Numbered from the stretch's first letter, positions 27,109 through 36,800 are shown. The stretch is DNA of 64,000 nucleotides from CAYLWN01 sp964387625 (GCA_964387625.1 CAYLWN010000003.1:9045-73044), one strand, 5' to 3'. Numbers and translations are program-made. Notes: a model not told the origin generated them from the letters alone.

Positions 27109-27924
27109 TTAATTTAAAATTATTTGTTGCAAGGGGGTAGTTTTATTTTTTAATCCAAAAAATTGTACTAAAATTTTATTGTAATATGGATTTACATCTG
27201 TTAAAAAAATTTCTCTGTGCTCATTCTTTTCCAATTGATTATCAATTTCCGCATGTCTGGATAAATATTCTTTAAGTTTTATCGCGGCAATTTTTCCTTC
27301 TGATAATATTTTTACATTAGGTCCCAAAATATTTGAAATCTGTTTGGATAATATGTTGTAATGCGTACAACCTAAAATTAATGCTTTAATTTTCGCTCTT
27401 TTTAAAACTGACAAATATTTTTGCAAAATTAGATCAGTCCCTATCCAGTGGCACTCCTCTGCTTCAATAATCGGAACTAATAGGGGACAACTTTTTTCAA
27501 TAATTTTAATTTTGGCAGAATTTTTCTTAAATTCTTTATAAAACGCATGTGCATTTATAGTTGCATTTGTTCCTATCACTCCTACTTTAGAAAATTTTTT
27601 CTTTATCGCCTCTTCAACAACCGGTCTGATAATTCCCAGAAGTTTCACATGTGGGTATTTTTGGGGGACAAATTCTGTTTGCATTTTTTTTAATGCAGCG
27701 CTGGTGGCAGTATTACACGCAATTATAATTAATGAACATTTTTTGTGAATTAAAAATTCCAAAGCTTGACAGGTGAATCTGTAAATAACTTCAGCTGAGT
27801 GATTACCGTAAGGTACACGAGCATTGTCTCCAAGATACAAATAATTATATCGTGGATTAACTTCAATAAATTCTTTTAAAATGGTTAAGCCGCCTAATCC
27901 CGAATCAAATACACCAATATTCAT
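27109..27924 (-). CDS. murI: Glutamate racemase
   Basis: 271 residues from the ATG at 27924 (MNIGVFDSGLGGLTIL); a longer in-frame start at 27984 adds an unconserved stretch. The two catalytic cysteines are in CNTATS and GCTHYN, and PYGNHSAE is also conserved. It makes D-glutamate for peptidoglycan, so this organism has or had a murein wall. It lies 42 bp upstream of rarA, on the same strand. Confidence 0.93.
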   Translation of the reverse strand: MNIGVFDSGLGGLTILKEFIEVNPRYNYLYLGDNARVPYGNHSAEVIYRFTCQALEFLIHKKCSLIIIACNTATSAALKKMQTEFVPQKYPHVKLLGIIRPVVEEAIKKKFSKVGVIGTNATINAHAFYKEFKKNSAKIKIIEKSCPLLVPIIEAEECHWIGTDLILQKYLSVLKRAKIKALILGCTHYNILSKQISNILGPNVKILSEGKIAAIKLKEYLSRHAEIDNQLEKNEHREIFLTDVNPYYNKILVQFFGLKNKTTPLQQIILN

Positions 27925-28059
27925 GAATTTCCATTCTAACACAAAATATTTTAAGACACAAAAAATTATTACCCAATTCCCCAACTGGCGGAGAAGGCTT
28001 TTATTGATGTAACTCTTCGACTCATCCGATATTAATTGGATTCGCTTAGAGAATATTAG

Positions 28060-29166
28060 TTAAATTATTTGCTCCCAGGGATAACTTGGATGACCAAAAT
28101 GTCCATATCGAGCGGTCTTAATATATATAGGTCGTCTTAAATTTAGTTTTTCTAAAATGTTGGAAACAGACATATCCAGTAAATTCCAAGCATAGTCATA
28201 TATTTTTGTTAAAGATTTTTTTTCAGTTCCAAAGCAATCAATTTGCCTATCTATCGGATTTCTTTGACCTATCACGTACGCAACTCTAACTTCACATTTA
28301 TCTGCCAGTCCTGCTGAAACTATATTTTTAGCTAAATAACGACAAGCATACGCTCCGCTTCTGTCAACCTTGGTGGGATCTTTACCGGAAAATCCACCGC
28401 CTCCGTGTCTGGCAAATCCTCCGTATGTATCAACAATTATTTTTCTGCCCGTAACTCCTGTATCAGATGCTGGACCACCAATTTCCCACCTACCTTTACT
28501 TCCATTAACAATAATTTTATCCATTTCAGGTAATTTAAAATTATAAATCTCAAGTACCGGTTTGATGACTTCTTTGATTAATGCCTGTTTTAACTCTTCG
28601 CTGGTTATTTTTGGATCAAATGGTACTGCAATTACTACATGTGCTATGCTAACAGGTTTCCCATTTTCATAATTGACTTTTATTTCACTTTTTCCATCAG
28701 GCCGTAAAAAAGATAAAATATTTTTCTCTCTAACTAAATCCATTTTTTCAACAATCTTATGAGCTAGCATGATCGGCATTGGCATATATTCTTTTGTTTC
28801 GTTTGATGCAAATCCGAACATCATTCCTTGATCACCCGCACCTCCGTCATCTACACCACATGCAATATCAGGAGATTGTTGATGAACATATACAGACACT
28901 GGAGATTGATAGTTAAAATTATAAATGTCTTTAGTATAACCTAGTTTTTTTACCATGTTGCGTGCCACATTTTCATAATCAATTTTTTGGGGACAAGTTA
29001 CTTCACCTGCCAAAACTATCCGGTTAACTGTGACTAATGTTTCAATTGCAACTCTTGACTTTGGATCAATACTCAAAGCTGCATCAACAATTGAATCTGA
29101 AATTTGGTCACAAATTTTATCAGGATGACCTGATGCTACTGATTCGCTGGTAAAAGAATATTGCAT
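28060..29166 (-). CDS. metK: S-adenosylmethionine synthetase
   Basis: 368 residues. Motifs are TSESVASGHPDKICDQISD, GDQGMMFGFA, KGRWEIGGPASDTGVTGRKI, GGGGFSGKDPTKVDRSGAY. It makes SAM from methionine and ATP. The start has a strong ribosome binding site (AGGAGG). Upstream, on the same strand, are a SAM-sensing riboswitch and an intrinsic terminator, a clear feedback loop. The hairpin TCCCGC-AAA-GCGGGA (29186-29200) lies between the terminator and the ribosome binding site. Confidence 0.97.
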   Translation of the reverse strand: MQYSFTSESVASGHPDKICDQISDSIVDAALSIDPKSRVAIETLVTVNRIVLAGEVTCPQKIDYENVARNMVKKLGYTKDIYNFNYQSPVSVYVHQQSPDIACGVDDGGAGDQGMMFGFASNETKEYMPMPIMLAHKIVEKMDLVREKNILSFLRPDGKSEIKVNYENGKPVSIAHVVIAVPFDPKITSEELKQALIKEVIKPVLEIYNFKLPEMDKIIVNGSKGRWEIGGPASDTGVTGRKIIVDTYGGFARHGGGGFSGKDPTKVDRSGAYACRYLAKNIVSAGLADKCEVRVAYVIGQRNPIDRQIDCFGTEKKSLTKIYDYAWNLLDMSVSNILEKLNLRRPIYIKTARYGHFGHPSYPWEQII

Positions 29167-29244
29167 AATTCCTCCTTTATTTAATATCCCGCAAAGCGGG
29201 ATTATACATTTCTAAGCCTCACTTTGTATCGGCAAGAACTGTAT

Positions 29245-29268
29245 AAAAAAACTCTCCGTAAAGGAGAG
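29245..29268 (-). terminator. Intrinsic terminator of the SAM riboswitch
   Basis: On the minus strand, CTCTCC-TTTAC-GGAGAG is followed by seven T residues. It lies about 80 nt before metK and 28 nt after the aptamer, so it is the expression platform: SAM binding should favour it and switch metK off. Confidence 0.85.
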
Positions 29269-29296
29269 CTTAAAAAATTGCTTTTCCCTTACAGGC

Positions 29297-29424
29297 ATAT
29301 CTTTCCGTTATTCACGGTCTAGTTTTGGCACCCGCTACGGCAAAAAAAGGGTTTTAACATTGAGCTTGCCGAAGGGTTGTCGGACGGATCATCAAGCTAG
29401 AACTTTACCCGTCACTCTTGATAT
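29297..29424 (-). ncRNA. SAM riboswitch (SAM-I-like) controlling metK
   Basis: Read on the minus strand, the element starts ATATCAAGAG (P1 5' strand plus conserved bulge). It continues with a P2 stem (GACGG/CCGTC) containing TTGATGAT, a kink-turn-like segment, the core CGACAACC (29375-29382), and GGTGCCAA (29325-29332). A P4 hairpin CCGT-GAATA-ACGG follows, and GATAT pairs with ATATC to close P1. P3 pairs CGGCAA with TTGCCG. This order and these core bases match S-box family aptamers; a SAM-I/IV variant cannot be excluded. Location upstream of metK supports the call. Confidence 0.85.
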
Positions 29425-29516
29425 TGACTATTTAATAGAATAACTTATTAAATTTGGGGTTGTCAAGGAGTATAAATTTAAGTATTTAAGTTATTAAGCA
29501 CGTTATTTATTAGTTC

Positions 29517-29705
29517 TTGCTGGGTAAAAAGAAATTATGGTTACGTAATAATGTCTCAAATTTTTTAGGTCAATTTGTAGATACAACTATTTTTATGTTT
29601 TTGGCATTTTATACCATCGGAAATACTCAATTTATCATTTCTTTAATCCTACCTTATTGGATACTAAAATGTGTGTTTTCCGTCATTGAAACACCTGGTG
29701 GTTAA
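29517..29705 (+). pseudogene. Remnant of a YhhQ-type queuosine precursor transporter
   Basis: The 62-codon frame LWLRNNVSNFLGQFVDTTIF followed by a hydrophobic IISLILPYWILKCVFSVIET segment matches the C-terminal two helices of YhhQ/VUT-family preQ0/preQ1 transporters (usually about 200-230 residues). The N-terminal helices are absent; an in-frame stop lies just upstream at 29511. No queuosine biosynthesis genes are nearby. It is probably a decayed gene. Confidence 0.7.
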
Positions 29706-29725
29706 AGCAAGAAAATATAAAATGA

Positions 29726-29731
29726 TATAAT
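29726..29731 (+). promoter_or_regulatory. -10 box for a leaderless methyltransferase mRNA
   Basis: A perfect TATAAT ends 7 bp before the ATG at 29739, so transcription should start at or within 1-2 nt of the start codon. The -35 region is weak. Confidence 0.5.
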
Positions 29732-29738
29732 TTAGACT

Positions 29739-30635
29739 ATGTTTGATTGGGCAAGAGGTTCTGTTTTAAGACAGATGGTTAAATCTAAAATTCCTGGAGC
29801 AGAATATGATCCATGGTTGAAAGGCTGGGCATCGGGTTGGACTTTTCTAAATCTAAAAATCCCTAAAGGCATTACTACATTAGATATCGGTTCAGGGAAT
29901 AATCCCTGGTATGCACAATTGTTTTCTAATATGGGTTGCGAGTCTCATGTTTTAGAGCAAAAATATATTCCCAGAAAAAATTCGGTTGGTTGGGGTATAT
30001 CAAAAGAAACCATAAAAAAACACCCTCAAATAACTTTTCATATGGGTTTAGCTGGGCAAAATATAGGTCCTAAACAATACTTTGATTTAATTACCTGTAT
30101 TTCAACTATCGAGCATTTTTACGATACTTCTTTTGTTGTTGATTCCAAGAATCCTCTTCCGCATTTAAAAGCATTAGCAGATATGGTTAGAATGCTAAAA
30201 CCAGGAGGAATTTTGGTTTTAACCTACGATTTTTTTCTAAACGACATGCCACACTGGCGGGGATGGGATTATTTAGCTGACATATCTCTTATGGAACAAG
30301 CTGGAATTCCACTTCTCAATCCCAACGTACAATTAAAAAGTAGAACATTTATATATAATCATGAAGATACTCTTTTTATGGCTCCAGAAGAAATTTTATT
30401 TTTTTCTAAAAAATATCTGCGTTCAACCAGCATCGGTATCATGTTTAAAAAACCCGGACATAAATCAAAAATTAGATATTTTCCACAACCTGAATATAAA
30501 AAATTAATACTCAGTGAACAAATTAATCAAATAGATCAATTATCAAATTTTACTCTCAAAACCATTTTATCATTTAAAACTCAGCAAATTGTAAAAACCT
30601 ATATTAGAAAAATTCGTGCACAAATTAATCACTAA
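29739..30635 (+). CDS. SAM-dependent methyltransferase
   Basis: 298 residues. The SAM-binding motif I is TLDIGSGNNPWY (47-58), and DLITCISTIEHFYDTSF and MLKPGGILVLTYDFF are the later class-I motifs. The substrate is not recognisable. No membrane segments are seen. A TATAAT lies directly before the start. Its 3' end overlaps the convergent gene at 30625 by 11 bp. The neighbouring genes suggest a surface or small-molecule modification role, but this is a guess. Confidence 0.8.
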   Translation: MFDWARGSVLRQMVKSKIPGAEYDPWLKGWASGWTFLNLKIPKGITTLDIGSGNNPWYAQLFSNMGCESHVLEQKYIPRKNSVGWGISKETIKKHPQITFHMGLAGQNIGPKQYFDLITCISTIEHFYDTSFVVDSKNPLPHLKALADMVRMLKPGGILVLTYDFFLNDMPHWRGWDYLADISLMEQAGIPLLNPNVQLKSRTFIYNHEDTLFMAPEEILFFSKKYLRSTSIGIMFKKPGHKSKIRYFPQPEYKKLILSEQINQIDQLSNFTLKTILSFKTQQIVKTYIRKIRAQINH

Positions 30636-31623
30636 GACCTAGGCAATTACCATCAGAATAACACCAAGTGCCACTAATTGCTCTAGCTCGATTTAATAGG
30701 CTAACGGTTTTTACTAGATCTTTACCATAGGTATTATAAGGAAATGAATTTAAATATAGAATATTTGCTGGAAATTTTTGTTTAACTAAAAAATCTTTTG
30801 CGGCAATTTCAAAATCCGGTAATGTAAATTCTTGTCGGATAAGTTTATTTCCGTTTGGATATATTTTTTCCGGAGTAGAATCTATTTTAACATCTTTTGC
30901 TATTAACCTGGGTTTAAGTTGATTTTGGCCAGGCATAACTATTATTTGATCAGCTTTCTGATGTTTAAGTAATTCGAGCATTTCAAAATAATCAAGAGGA
31001 TTTCCTAGTCTATCTACATAAATTTGATTAAAATAAGCATCTTGTATAGACAAAATATTTTTATCCTTATCTTTTATTTTAACTAAAGTGATCGCATGTG
31101 TGGCTTTTCTTGAATTTTTATAAATATCTCCATAATCAATCTTGTAAGTTTCAAATCCGAACAAATTATAAATATCTGATAAAGTTGCTGCAGTTCCTGC
31201 ACACCAAGCACCAGCTAAACCATTTTTATAATCATAAAGTCGTCTTCCCAAAGGTACATTTGCAGCTGATGAAGTATTTTCAATAGTTGTTAAAAGCAAT
31301 TTAGTATCTGAAACAACCGGCACGTTCGCATAAACCCATTCTCTTAATGCATTAACTATTTCAAATTCAGATAACTGATTGCCTTTTTTTAATTGTGGAA
31401 TATCAGTTAGTATCATGTTTATTATTTCTTCATCTTTATACATGAAATTATCCTGGGTTTGATTAGTTTTCTTAAATATATTATTTAATAAATTTGGATT
31501 TTGGCCCAGCTTATACCCAATATATGAAAAGATAATGAATGAAATCAAACATAAAAAAATTAAAATAACGAAAAATATATATTTACTATTCTTTTGATAT
31601 TTTTTAAAAATATTTACGGCCAT
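30625..31623 (-). CDS. Membrane-anchored transglutaminase/papain-like protein
   Basis: 332 residues. One N-terminal helix (about 16-36) with a basic N-terminus suggests the body is outside. A plausible catalytic triad is Cys141 (LAGAWCAGTAATLSDIY), His176 (KATHAITLVKI) and Asp195 (LSIQDAYFN), in the order and spacing of transglutaminase-like folds. The C-terminal 100 residues are unassigned. It is convergent with the methyltransferase gene. Its target is unknown. Confidence 0.6.
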   Translation of the reverse strand: MAVNIFKKYQKNSKYIFFVILIFLCLISFIIFSYIGYKLGQNPNLLNNIFKKTNQTQDNFMYKDEEIINMILTDIPQLKKGNQLSEFEIVNALREWVYANVPVVSDTKLLLTTIENTSSAANVPLGRRLYDYKNGLAGAWCAGTAATLSDIYNLFGFETYKIDYGDIYKNSRKATHAITLVKIKDKDKNILSIQDAYFNQIYVDRLGNPLDYFEMLELLKHQKADQIIVMPGQNQLKPRLIAKDVKIDSTPEKIYPNGNKLIRQEFTLPDFEIAAKDFLVKQKFPANILYLNSFPYNTYGKDLVKTVSLLNRARAISGTWCYSDGNCLGLSD

Positions 31624-31701
31624 ATTTATAAAAAAGTTAAAGCTATAATCATGCTACACAATATATTTTATTAATACAATAAATTATACTAAAATCAATC
31701 T

Positions 31702-33399
31702 GTGTATAGAATCAATAAAAATATTTTATTTCTTCACTGTTGTATAAAACAAAATTTTATATATTCTATTTTACTGTTTGTTTGGCCAATTATTCTACTT
31801 ACCATATCAGATAGTTGGATTTATTCATTTACTGGAAATACAGATATTTGGATATATATCGGATATTTTTATAATTTGGTAGATGAACTAGCATTGGCAA
31901 TTCCTGATTATAAAGCAACCAGATCACCTTTTTTAATAATAGGTTATGTAATACATCGTTTATTTTCTCCTTTTATAGCTAATTATGTATTTCACTTAGG
32001 AATTTACTATATATCTGTGTTTTCTTTCTTTGTAATTATCTCTTTGCTATTCAATAAACGCTCTGCTCTTTTTACCACAATTGCTCTAGCAACTTACATA
32101 CCTTTTTTGACAACCATAGGACAAAATTATCCAAGTGGAATTGCAATTATGTATATGTTGCTCATATTACTTTGCTTTACATTAGCTAATAAATTTAAGC
32201 ATTATAAAATATTATTATTTTTTTCTGGAATATTCATTGCTGGCATGATATGGAGTCAATTGTTTACGTTGATTTTTTTACCATTTTTAACTTTGTACTG
32301 GTTGATTAGTAACATTTTAAACCGTCAAAAAAATCAAATACAGCAACTCTTTTACATAATACTTGGTTTTGTGTCGTTAACATGCTTGCTAATGATAATT
32401 AATTATATTTTAACCAGTAATTTGTGGTTTTTTTATTCAAATTTAACGATTACCAATCGTTTGCTTAATTCTAATATTTATGTAAAACAAGGGTTTAATT
32501 GGAATTCGGCGGTTTGGCTTGGATTACCGATATCTGTTGCAATAGGCGGGATTATATTTTGTATTAATATGGTACGAAGAGGATTTAAACATAAGGATAT
32601 TGTGGCGTGTTTTTTTCAAATATCACTATTATGTATAATCATTTCTTATACAATATTTGAGTTTATTCTCAAACAACCAATATTACAAATACCATTTTAT
32701 GGTAGTTTATTACTTCCAATAGTATTTATAGCTTTTGGCGCGCAAATCCAACCTAGTTTAGTTTTATTTACACAACGTAAATTTATTCAGCTGTTTACCC
32801 TTTTTTGCTTACTGTTGGTAGTTCAATATACTTTTTATTCTAAGATTAATTTTATTTTTTTTCCTTTTGCACTTCGGCTTATAAGAATTTTATTGATCGG
32901 ATTTTTTGCGATATTGCTCATTTACAAACGTCCTATGACAACAAAAAAATTTATCGGGTTTTTATTGTGTATCACAATTATGTGGAGTGGATTTGCTATA
33001 AACGATAAATATTATTTTATTTTTCAACCTAGGGGAAATAAACAACATTATCTGGCTTCAATTTCGGGAGCACAATATATTCAGAAAAATTATAATGGAT
33101 TTGCTGGCTATTATTGGTATCCTGATGATGAGCAACAGGAAATATATCGGTCAATTATTTCTTATTTTTATTGGACCAGGGTTCTAATTTCCGAGAATTT
33201 TCCCAAGTTACCTGATAATCCAAATAGAATACAACCAGGGATGATTATAACAATTTTATCAAAATCTCCTGATACATTATCGCAAGCAGATAAGTCACTT
33301 GTTGAATTAGGATATCATAGCAAGTTGCTTAAAAAAGAAGAATTTTCAGATAATTCAGTTCACTTTACTATATTTTCTATAAGTATTATGCAAAATTAA
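31702..33399 (+). CDS. Polytopic membrane protein, possibly GT-C glycosyltransferase
   Basis: 565 residues starting at GTG. About 12 hydrophobic helices are spread over the first 430 residues, with a soluble C-terminal tail of about 130. The first loop has SFTGNTDIWIYIGYF and LAIPDYKATRSPFL, in the place where GT-C enzymes carry their acidic catalytic residues. The family was not identified. A TATACT at 31685-31690 lies 11 bp before the GTG, so the leader would be very short. It opens a plus-strand run of surface genes. Confidence 0.6.
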   Translation: MYRINKNILFLHCCIKQNFIYSILLFVWPIILLTISDSWIYSFTGNTDIWIYIGYFYNLVDELALAIPDYKATRSPFLIIGYVIHRLFSPFIANYVFHLGIYYISVFSFFVIISLLFNKRSALFTTIALATYIPFLTTIGQNYPSGIAIMYMLLILLCFTLANKFKHYKILLFFSGIFIAGMIWSQLFTLIFLPFLTLYWLISNILNRQKNQIQQLFYIILGFVSLTCLLMIINYILTSNLWFFYSNLTITNRLLNSNIYVKQGFNWNSAVWLGLPISVAIGGIIFCINMVRRGFKHKDIVACFFQISLLCIIISYTIFEFILKQPILQIPFYGSLLLPIVFIAFGAQIQPSLVLFTQRKFIQLFTLFCLLLVVQYTFYSKINFIFFPFALRLIRILLIGFFAILLIYKRPMTTKKFIGFLLCITIMWSGFAINDKYYFIFQPRGNKQHYLASISGAQYIQKNYNGFAGYYWYPDDEQQEIYRSIISYFYWTRVLISENFPKLPDNPNRIQPGMIITILSKSPDTLSQADKSLVELGYHSKLLKKEEFSDNSVHFTIFSISIMQN

Positions 33400-33472
33400 A
33401 TTTTATGTAAACCCCCTACATTCTAAAGAATTAATTGTTGTATAATGTAAAAAACTGAAAAGTATTTACCTT

Positions 33473-33739
33473 ATGAAAATAAAAAGTCAAAAAAAAATAT
33501 TTTGTTTTAAAGATTTATTGATTGTTACAATAAGCTTGTTATCTTTGAAATTCTTTTTTGCTAAACCTGCTTTAGCATATTTAGATCCTGGTACTGGTAG
33601 TTATGTTTTTCAAATATTGATTGCGGGTATATTAGGAATTATTGTTACAATTAGCGCATATTGGAAAAAAATAGTTATATTCTTCAAGAAAAAACGGAAA
33701 TCTTCTGATGAAAACGACAAACAACCTCAATCAACATAA
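33473..33739 (+). CDS. Small membrane protein with YLDPGTGS motif
   Basis: 88 residues. A signal-like helix ends at ALAYLDPGTGSYVFQ, followed by a second helix and a basic tail (KKIVIFFKKKRKSS). The AYLDPGTGS motif after the first helix marks a conserved but uncharacterised small-protein family. A TATAAT (33440-33445) lies upstream. The next gene starts inside this one (32-bp overlap), so the two are translationally linked. Confidence 0.75.
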   Translation: MKIKSQKKIFCFKDLLIVTISLLSLKFFFAKPALAYLDPGTGSYVFQILIAGILGIIVTISAYWKKIVIFFKKKRKSSDENDKQPQST

Positions 33740-35096
33740 AGTTTCTGGATCATATAAAGACTCTAGTGGACATGTTTTTTTTCATGACGGAATATATTAT
33801 CGTCAGATAAACAAAGCCTACCAATCACACTATGACCGTCTTATCAATTCCGGTCTGTACGAAAAACTTACTTCTTTAAGTTTGCTGATTCCCCACCATG
33901 AAGTTAATTTTGTCACTAATGATTTACTCGCTTATAAATTTATCAAACCTCAGCAAATGCCTTTTATATCTTATCCTTATGAGTGGAGTTTTTCACAATT
34001 AAAAGATGCTGCTCTTCTAACCTTGGAAATTCAAAAAATTGCTTTAACGTACAAAATGATTTTAAAAGATGCCTCAGCATTTAATATCCAGTTTTTGCAA
34101 GGAAAACCGGTTCTAATCGACACTTTATCTTTTGAAATTTATAAACCCGGTCAAGCATGGACTGCTTATAAACAATTTTGTGAACATTTTCTGGTTCCTT
34201 TGACACTTGCTGTTTATAAAAATTCTCAATTGTTAAAATTATTAAGCGTATTTATAGACGGTATTCCTTTGGTCTTAGCAACAAAAATAATTCCTTTTCA
34301 TGCTTATCTAAAAGTCCCCTTATTTTTCCATATTTTTATGCACTCTTTATCTCAAAAACAGTTTAAGGGTGAGGTGAATAAAGCAACAAAAGCAAATGTT
34401 TCGCAAATGGGTTTGTTAGGAATTATCGATAATCTACATTATGCAGTCCAATCTTTACGCAATAAACAAATCAAAACTACTTGGTCTGATTATTACGATA
34501 CTTCAAATTATACTAAGTCGTCATTCAATGATAAAAAAAGATTACTAACAGCATTTCTCAATATCTGTAAACCTAATAAAATTCTAGATATCGGAGCAAA
34601 TACCGGAGAATTTAGTCTCTTAGCAGCTAAAAAAGATATTGATGTTATTGCAGTAGATTCTGATTCACAAGTAATTAACCAATTGTACAATCATTGTAAG
34701 AAAAATAATATTACTAACGTTTTGCCGCTTTGCATTGATATAACTAATCCTACACCCGGAATTGGCTGGCAAAATACTGAAAGACTGTCTTTTTTAAATC
34801 GTGTGCCTAAACATACTGTATTTGCTTTAGCCCTAATTCATCATCTTTTTGTTACCTATAATCTCCCTTTTGATTATTTATGTGATTTTTTCCAACAAAT
34901 TAGTAAATGGCTTATAATAGAATTTGTACCAAAAACAGATCCTCAATTTCAAAAGTTAATTGGACTACGAACTGACGATTTTTCCAATTACTCCCAGGAA
35001 AATTTTGAGAAGTCATTTAAAAAATATTTTACTATCGAAAAAATTAAGCCTATTCGAGATACAAAACGACTGTTATATTTAATGAAAAAGAAGTGA
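33708..35096 (+). CDS. NoeA-like two-part methyltransferase
   Basis: 462 residues. The N-terminal part (about 1-220) has a conserved HVFFHDGIYYRQINKAY segment, then LKDASAFNIQFL and VLIDTLSFEIY, which resemble a degraded kinase-like scaffold. The C-terminal part is a class-I methyltransferase: ILDIGANTGEFSLLA, VIAVDSD, then ALALIHHLFV. This architecture resembles proteins annotated as nodulation NoeA-like methyltransferases. The substrate may be a surface glycan or lipid. It lies between the YLDPGTGS protein (overlap) and the sulfatase-like protein (7 bp). Confidence 0.65.
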   Translation: MKTTNNLNQHKVSGSYKDSSGHVFFHDGIYYRQINKAYQSHYDRLINSGLYEKLTSLSLLIPHHEVNFVTNDLLAYKFIKPQQMPFISYPYEWSFSQLKDAALLTLEIQKIALTYKMILKDASAFNIQFLQGKPVLIDTLSFEIYKPGQAWTAYKQFCEHFLVPLTLAVYKNSQLLKLLSVFIDGIPLVLATKIIPFHAYLKVPLFFHIFMHSLSQKQFKGEVNKATKANVSQMGLLGIIDNLHYAVQSLRNKQIKTTWSDYYDTSNYTKSSFNDKKRLLTAFLNICKPNKILDIGANTGEFSLLAAKKDIDVIAVDSDSQVINQLYNHCKKNNITNVLPLCIDITNPTPGIGWQNTERLSFLNRVPKHTVFALALIHHLFVTYNLPFDYLCDFFQQISKWLIIEFVPKTDPQFQKLIGLRTDDFSNYSQENFEKSFKKYFTIEKIKPIRDTKRLLYLMKKK

Positions 35097-35103
35097 ATTA
35101 TTT

Positions 35104-36648
35104 ATGAAAAAATTAACTGTGATGCAACCATTTTTTTTCGCTGCTTACCCTATACTTTTTGTATTTGCCAACAATATTAAAATGCTTTTTTTGGCGGATT
35201 TATTGAAGCTGTTATTAATTGTGGTAACTTTCTGTGCAATAATTTTTATAGGATTATACGCGAGATTAAAACTAATTAATAAAACGGCACTGATAACATC
35301 AACCATTATGTTAGTCACATTAAATTACGGATTGGCATTCGATTTTATCAGGACTACGCCTTTTAACGACGTTTTAAAAGGTAAACAAACTCCAGCCTTT
35401 ATTTTTGTCATTATCCTAACTTTAGTGGTAAGTTCGCTTATTTTAAAAAGTAAAAAATACCTTTCTCCCATGGTGCTGTTATTCAATATTATTTCAATAA
35501 TTATAATCGTCATCCCCTTATTTCAGATTATTAGTTTTTACTCTAAATACGGTAAGGTATATTTTTCAAATAGCGACTATGTTTCTAAATCTAAAACGCA
35601 AAATATTAGTAAGGATTTTGAAGATCAACCTGACATTTATTATTTTATTATCGAGAGGTATGGAAGAAATGATACTTTAAAAAATATTTACGGATTTAAT
35701 AATTCTGAGTTCTCGGATTATTTAAAAGGTAAAGGTTTTTCTATACCAAAAAAATCCTGGGCAAACTATACTCAAACACAATTATCGTTAGCTTCTTCTC
35801 TTAATATGAATTACGTTGATCAATTAATGAAAGATCCAAAAGATTCAGGTAATGATCATCCTCTTATAAATTTGATAGAAGATTATAAAGTATGGCATTT
35901 TCTAAAATCTAAAGGATATACTTTTGTACATTCAGGTTCATGGTGGAGTGGAACTGTGTTTAATAGATATGCTAATAAAAATATAAACATTCCTGCTCTT
36001 TCAGAATTTTCTGAATTAGTTTTTAATAGAACAATATTTTTTCCAATAATCATTAAATTACAGATTCCACTTTTTAATCATCGTCTAAATAATTGGATCC
36101 GGCCGTTTTACAAGTTTGATGAGCTTGCAAAAATTCCTGAAATGAAAGAACCAACTTATACTTTTACACATTTCATGATGACCCATGAGCCTTTCGTATT
36201 TGATAAAGACGGAAATTATGTTTCGGAGGAAGATATTAATAATAAGGATATAAAACAAAATTATCGGGAACAGATAATTTTTACTAATAAGAAATTTCAG
36301 GAATTAATTAATACTTTACTGGAAAAATCAGGAAATATTCCCCCAATTATTATCATCCAATCTGATGAAGGCCCATATCCCGAGCAATATGAAATGGATT
36401 CACAAAATTATGATTGGAGTAAGGCTAATGAAGACGAAGTCAGGGAAAAAATGGCAATTTTAAATGCTTATTATTTACCTCATGGAGGTGATAAACTTTT
36501 AACAGATTTTATAACACCTGTAAATTCTTTTAGGTTAATTTTTAATTATTATTTTGACCAAAATTTTGAAATACTCCCAAATAAAAGTTTTTTATCAAAT
36601 CTGGGACAACCATTTAAATTTATTACCATCAATAGAGACCCTATGTAA
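35104..36648 (+). CDS. Membrane sulfatase/phosphoethanolamine-transferase-like protein
   Basis: 514 residues. Five or so helices occupy residues 1-165, followed by an extracytoplasmic alkaline-phosphatase-superfamily domain: DIYYFIIERYGRNDTL, then WANYTQTQLSLASSLNMNY (candidate Thr nucleophile), THFMMTHEPFVF and IIIQSDEGPYP. The first metal aspartate position is Glu (IIERYG instead of the usual LDGYG), so activity could be altered. Relatives move or remove phospho- or sulfo-groups on surface polymers. It ends the plus-strand run that starts at 31702. Confidence 0.65.
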   Translation: MKKLTVMQPFFFAAYPILFVFANNIKMLFLADLLKLLLIVVTFCAIIFIGLYARLKLINKTALITSTIMLVTLNYGLAFDFIRTTPFNDVLKGKQTPAFIFVIILTLVVSSLILKSKKYLSPMVLLFNIISIIIIVIPLFQIISFYSKYGKVYFSNSDYVSKSKTQNISKDFEDQPDIYYFIIERYGRNDTLKNIYGFNNSEFSDYLKGKGFSIPKKSWANYTQTQLSLASSLNMNYVDQLMKDPKDSGNDHPLINLIEDYKVWHFLKSKGYTFVHSGSWWSGTVFNRYANKNINIPALSEFSELVFNRTIFFPIIIKLQIPLFNHRLNNWIRPFYKFDELAKIPEMKEPTYTFTHFMMTHEPFVFDKDGNYVSEEDINNKDIKQNYREQIIFTNKKFQELINTLLEKSGNIPPIIIIQSDEGPYPEQYEMDSQNYDWSKANEDEVREKMAILNAYYLPHGGDKLLTDFITPVNSFRLIFNYYFDQNFEILPNKSFLSNLGQPFKFITINRDPM

Positions 36649-36701
36649 AAAAAATACGAGTATGGATAAAAAAAATAATTATTATTGAAGATAGTCAATA
36701 G

Positions 36702-36791
36702 CATCATTTTTCAGAAACTTATAAAGAAAGAGCTAGATTTTGGATAATATTAAATATAGAAAATTTTAAATATTTACTAATTTTTGCCTGA
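36702..36791 (+). pseudogene. Possible gene remnant (29 codons)
   Basis: An open frame without a start codon reads HHFSETYKERARFWIILN and continues to a TGA at 36789. Its composition looks protein-like, but no family was recognised. It lies in the 150-bp gap between the sulfatase-like gene and zwf. Confidence 0.25.
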
Positions 36792-36800
36792 AAGTTTTAA

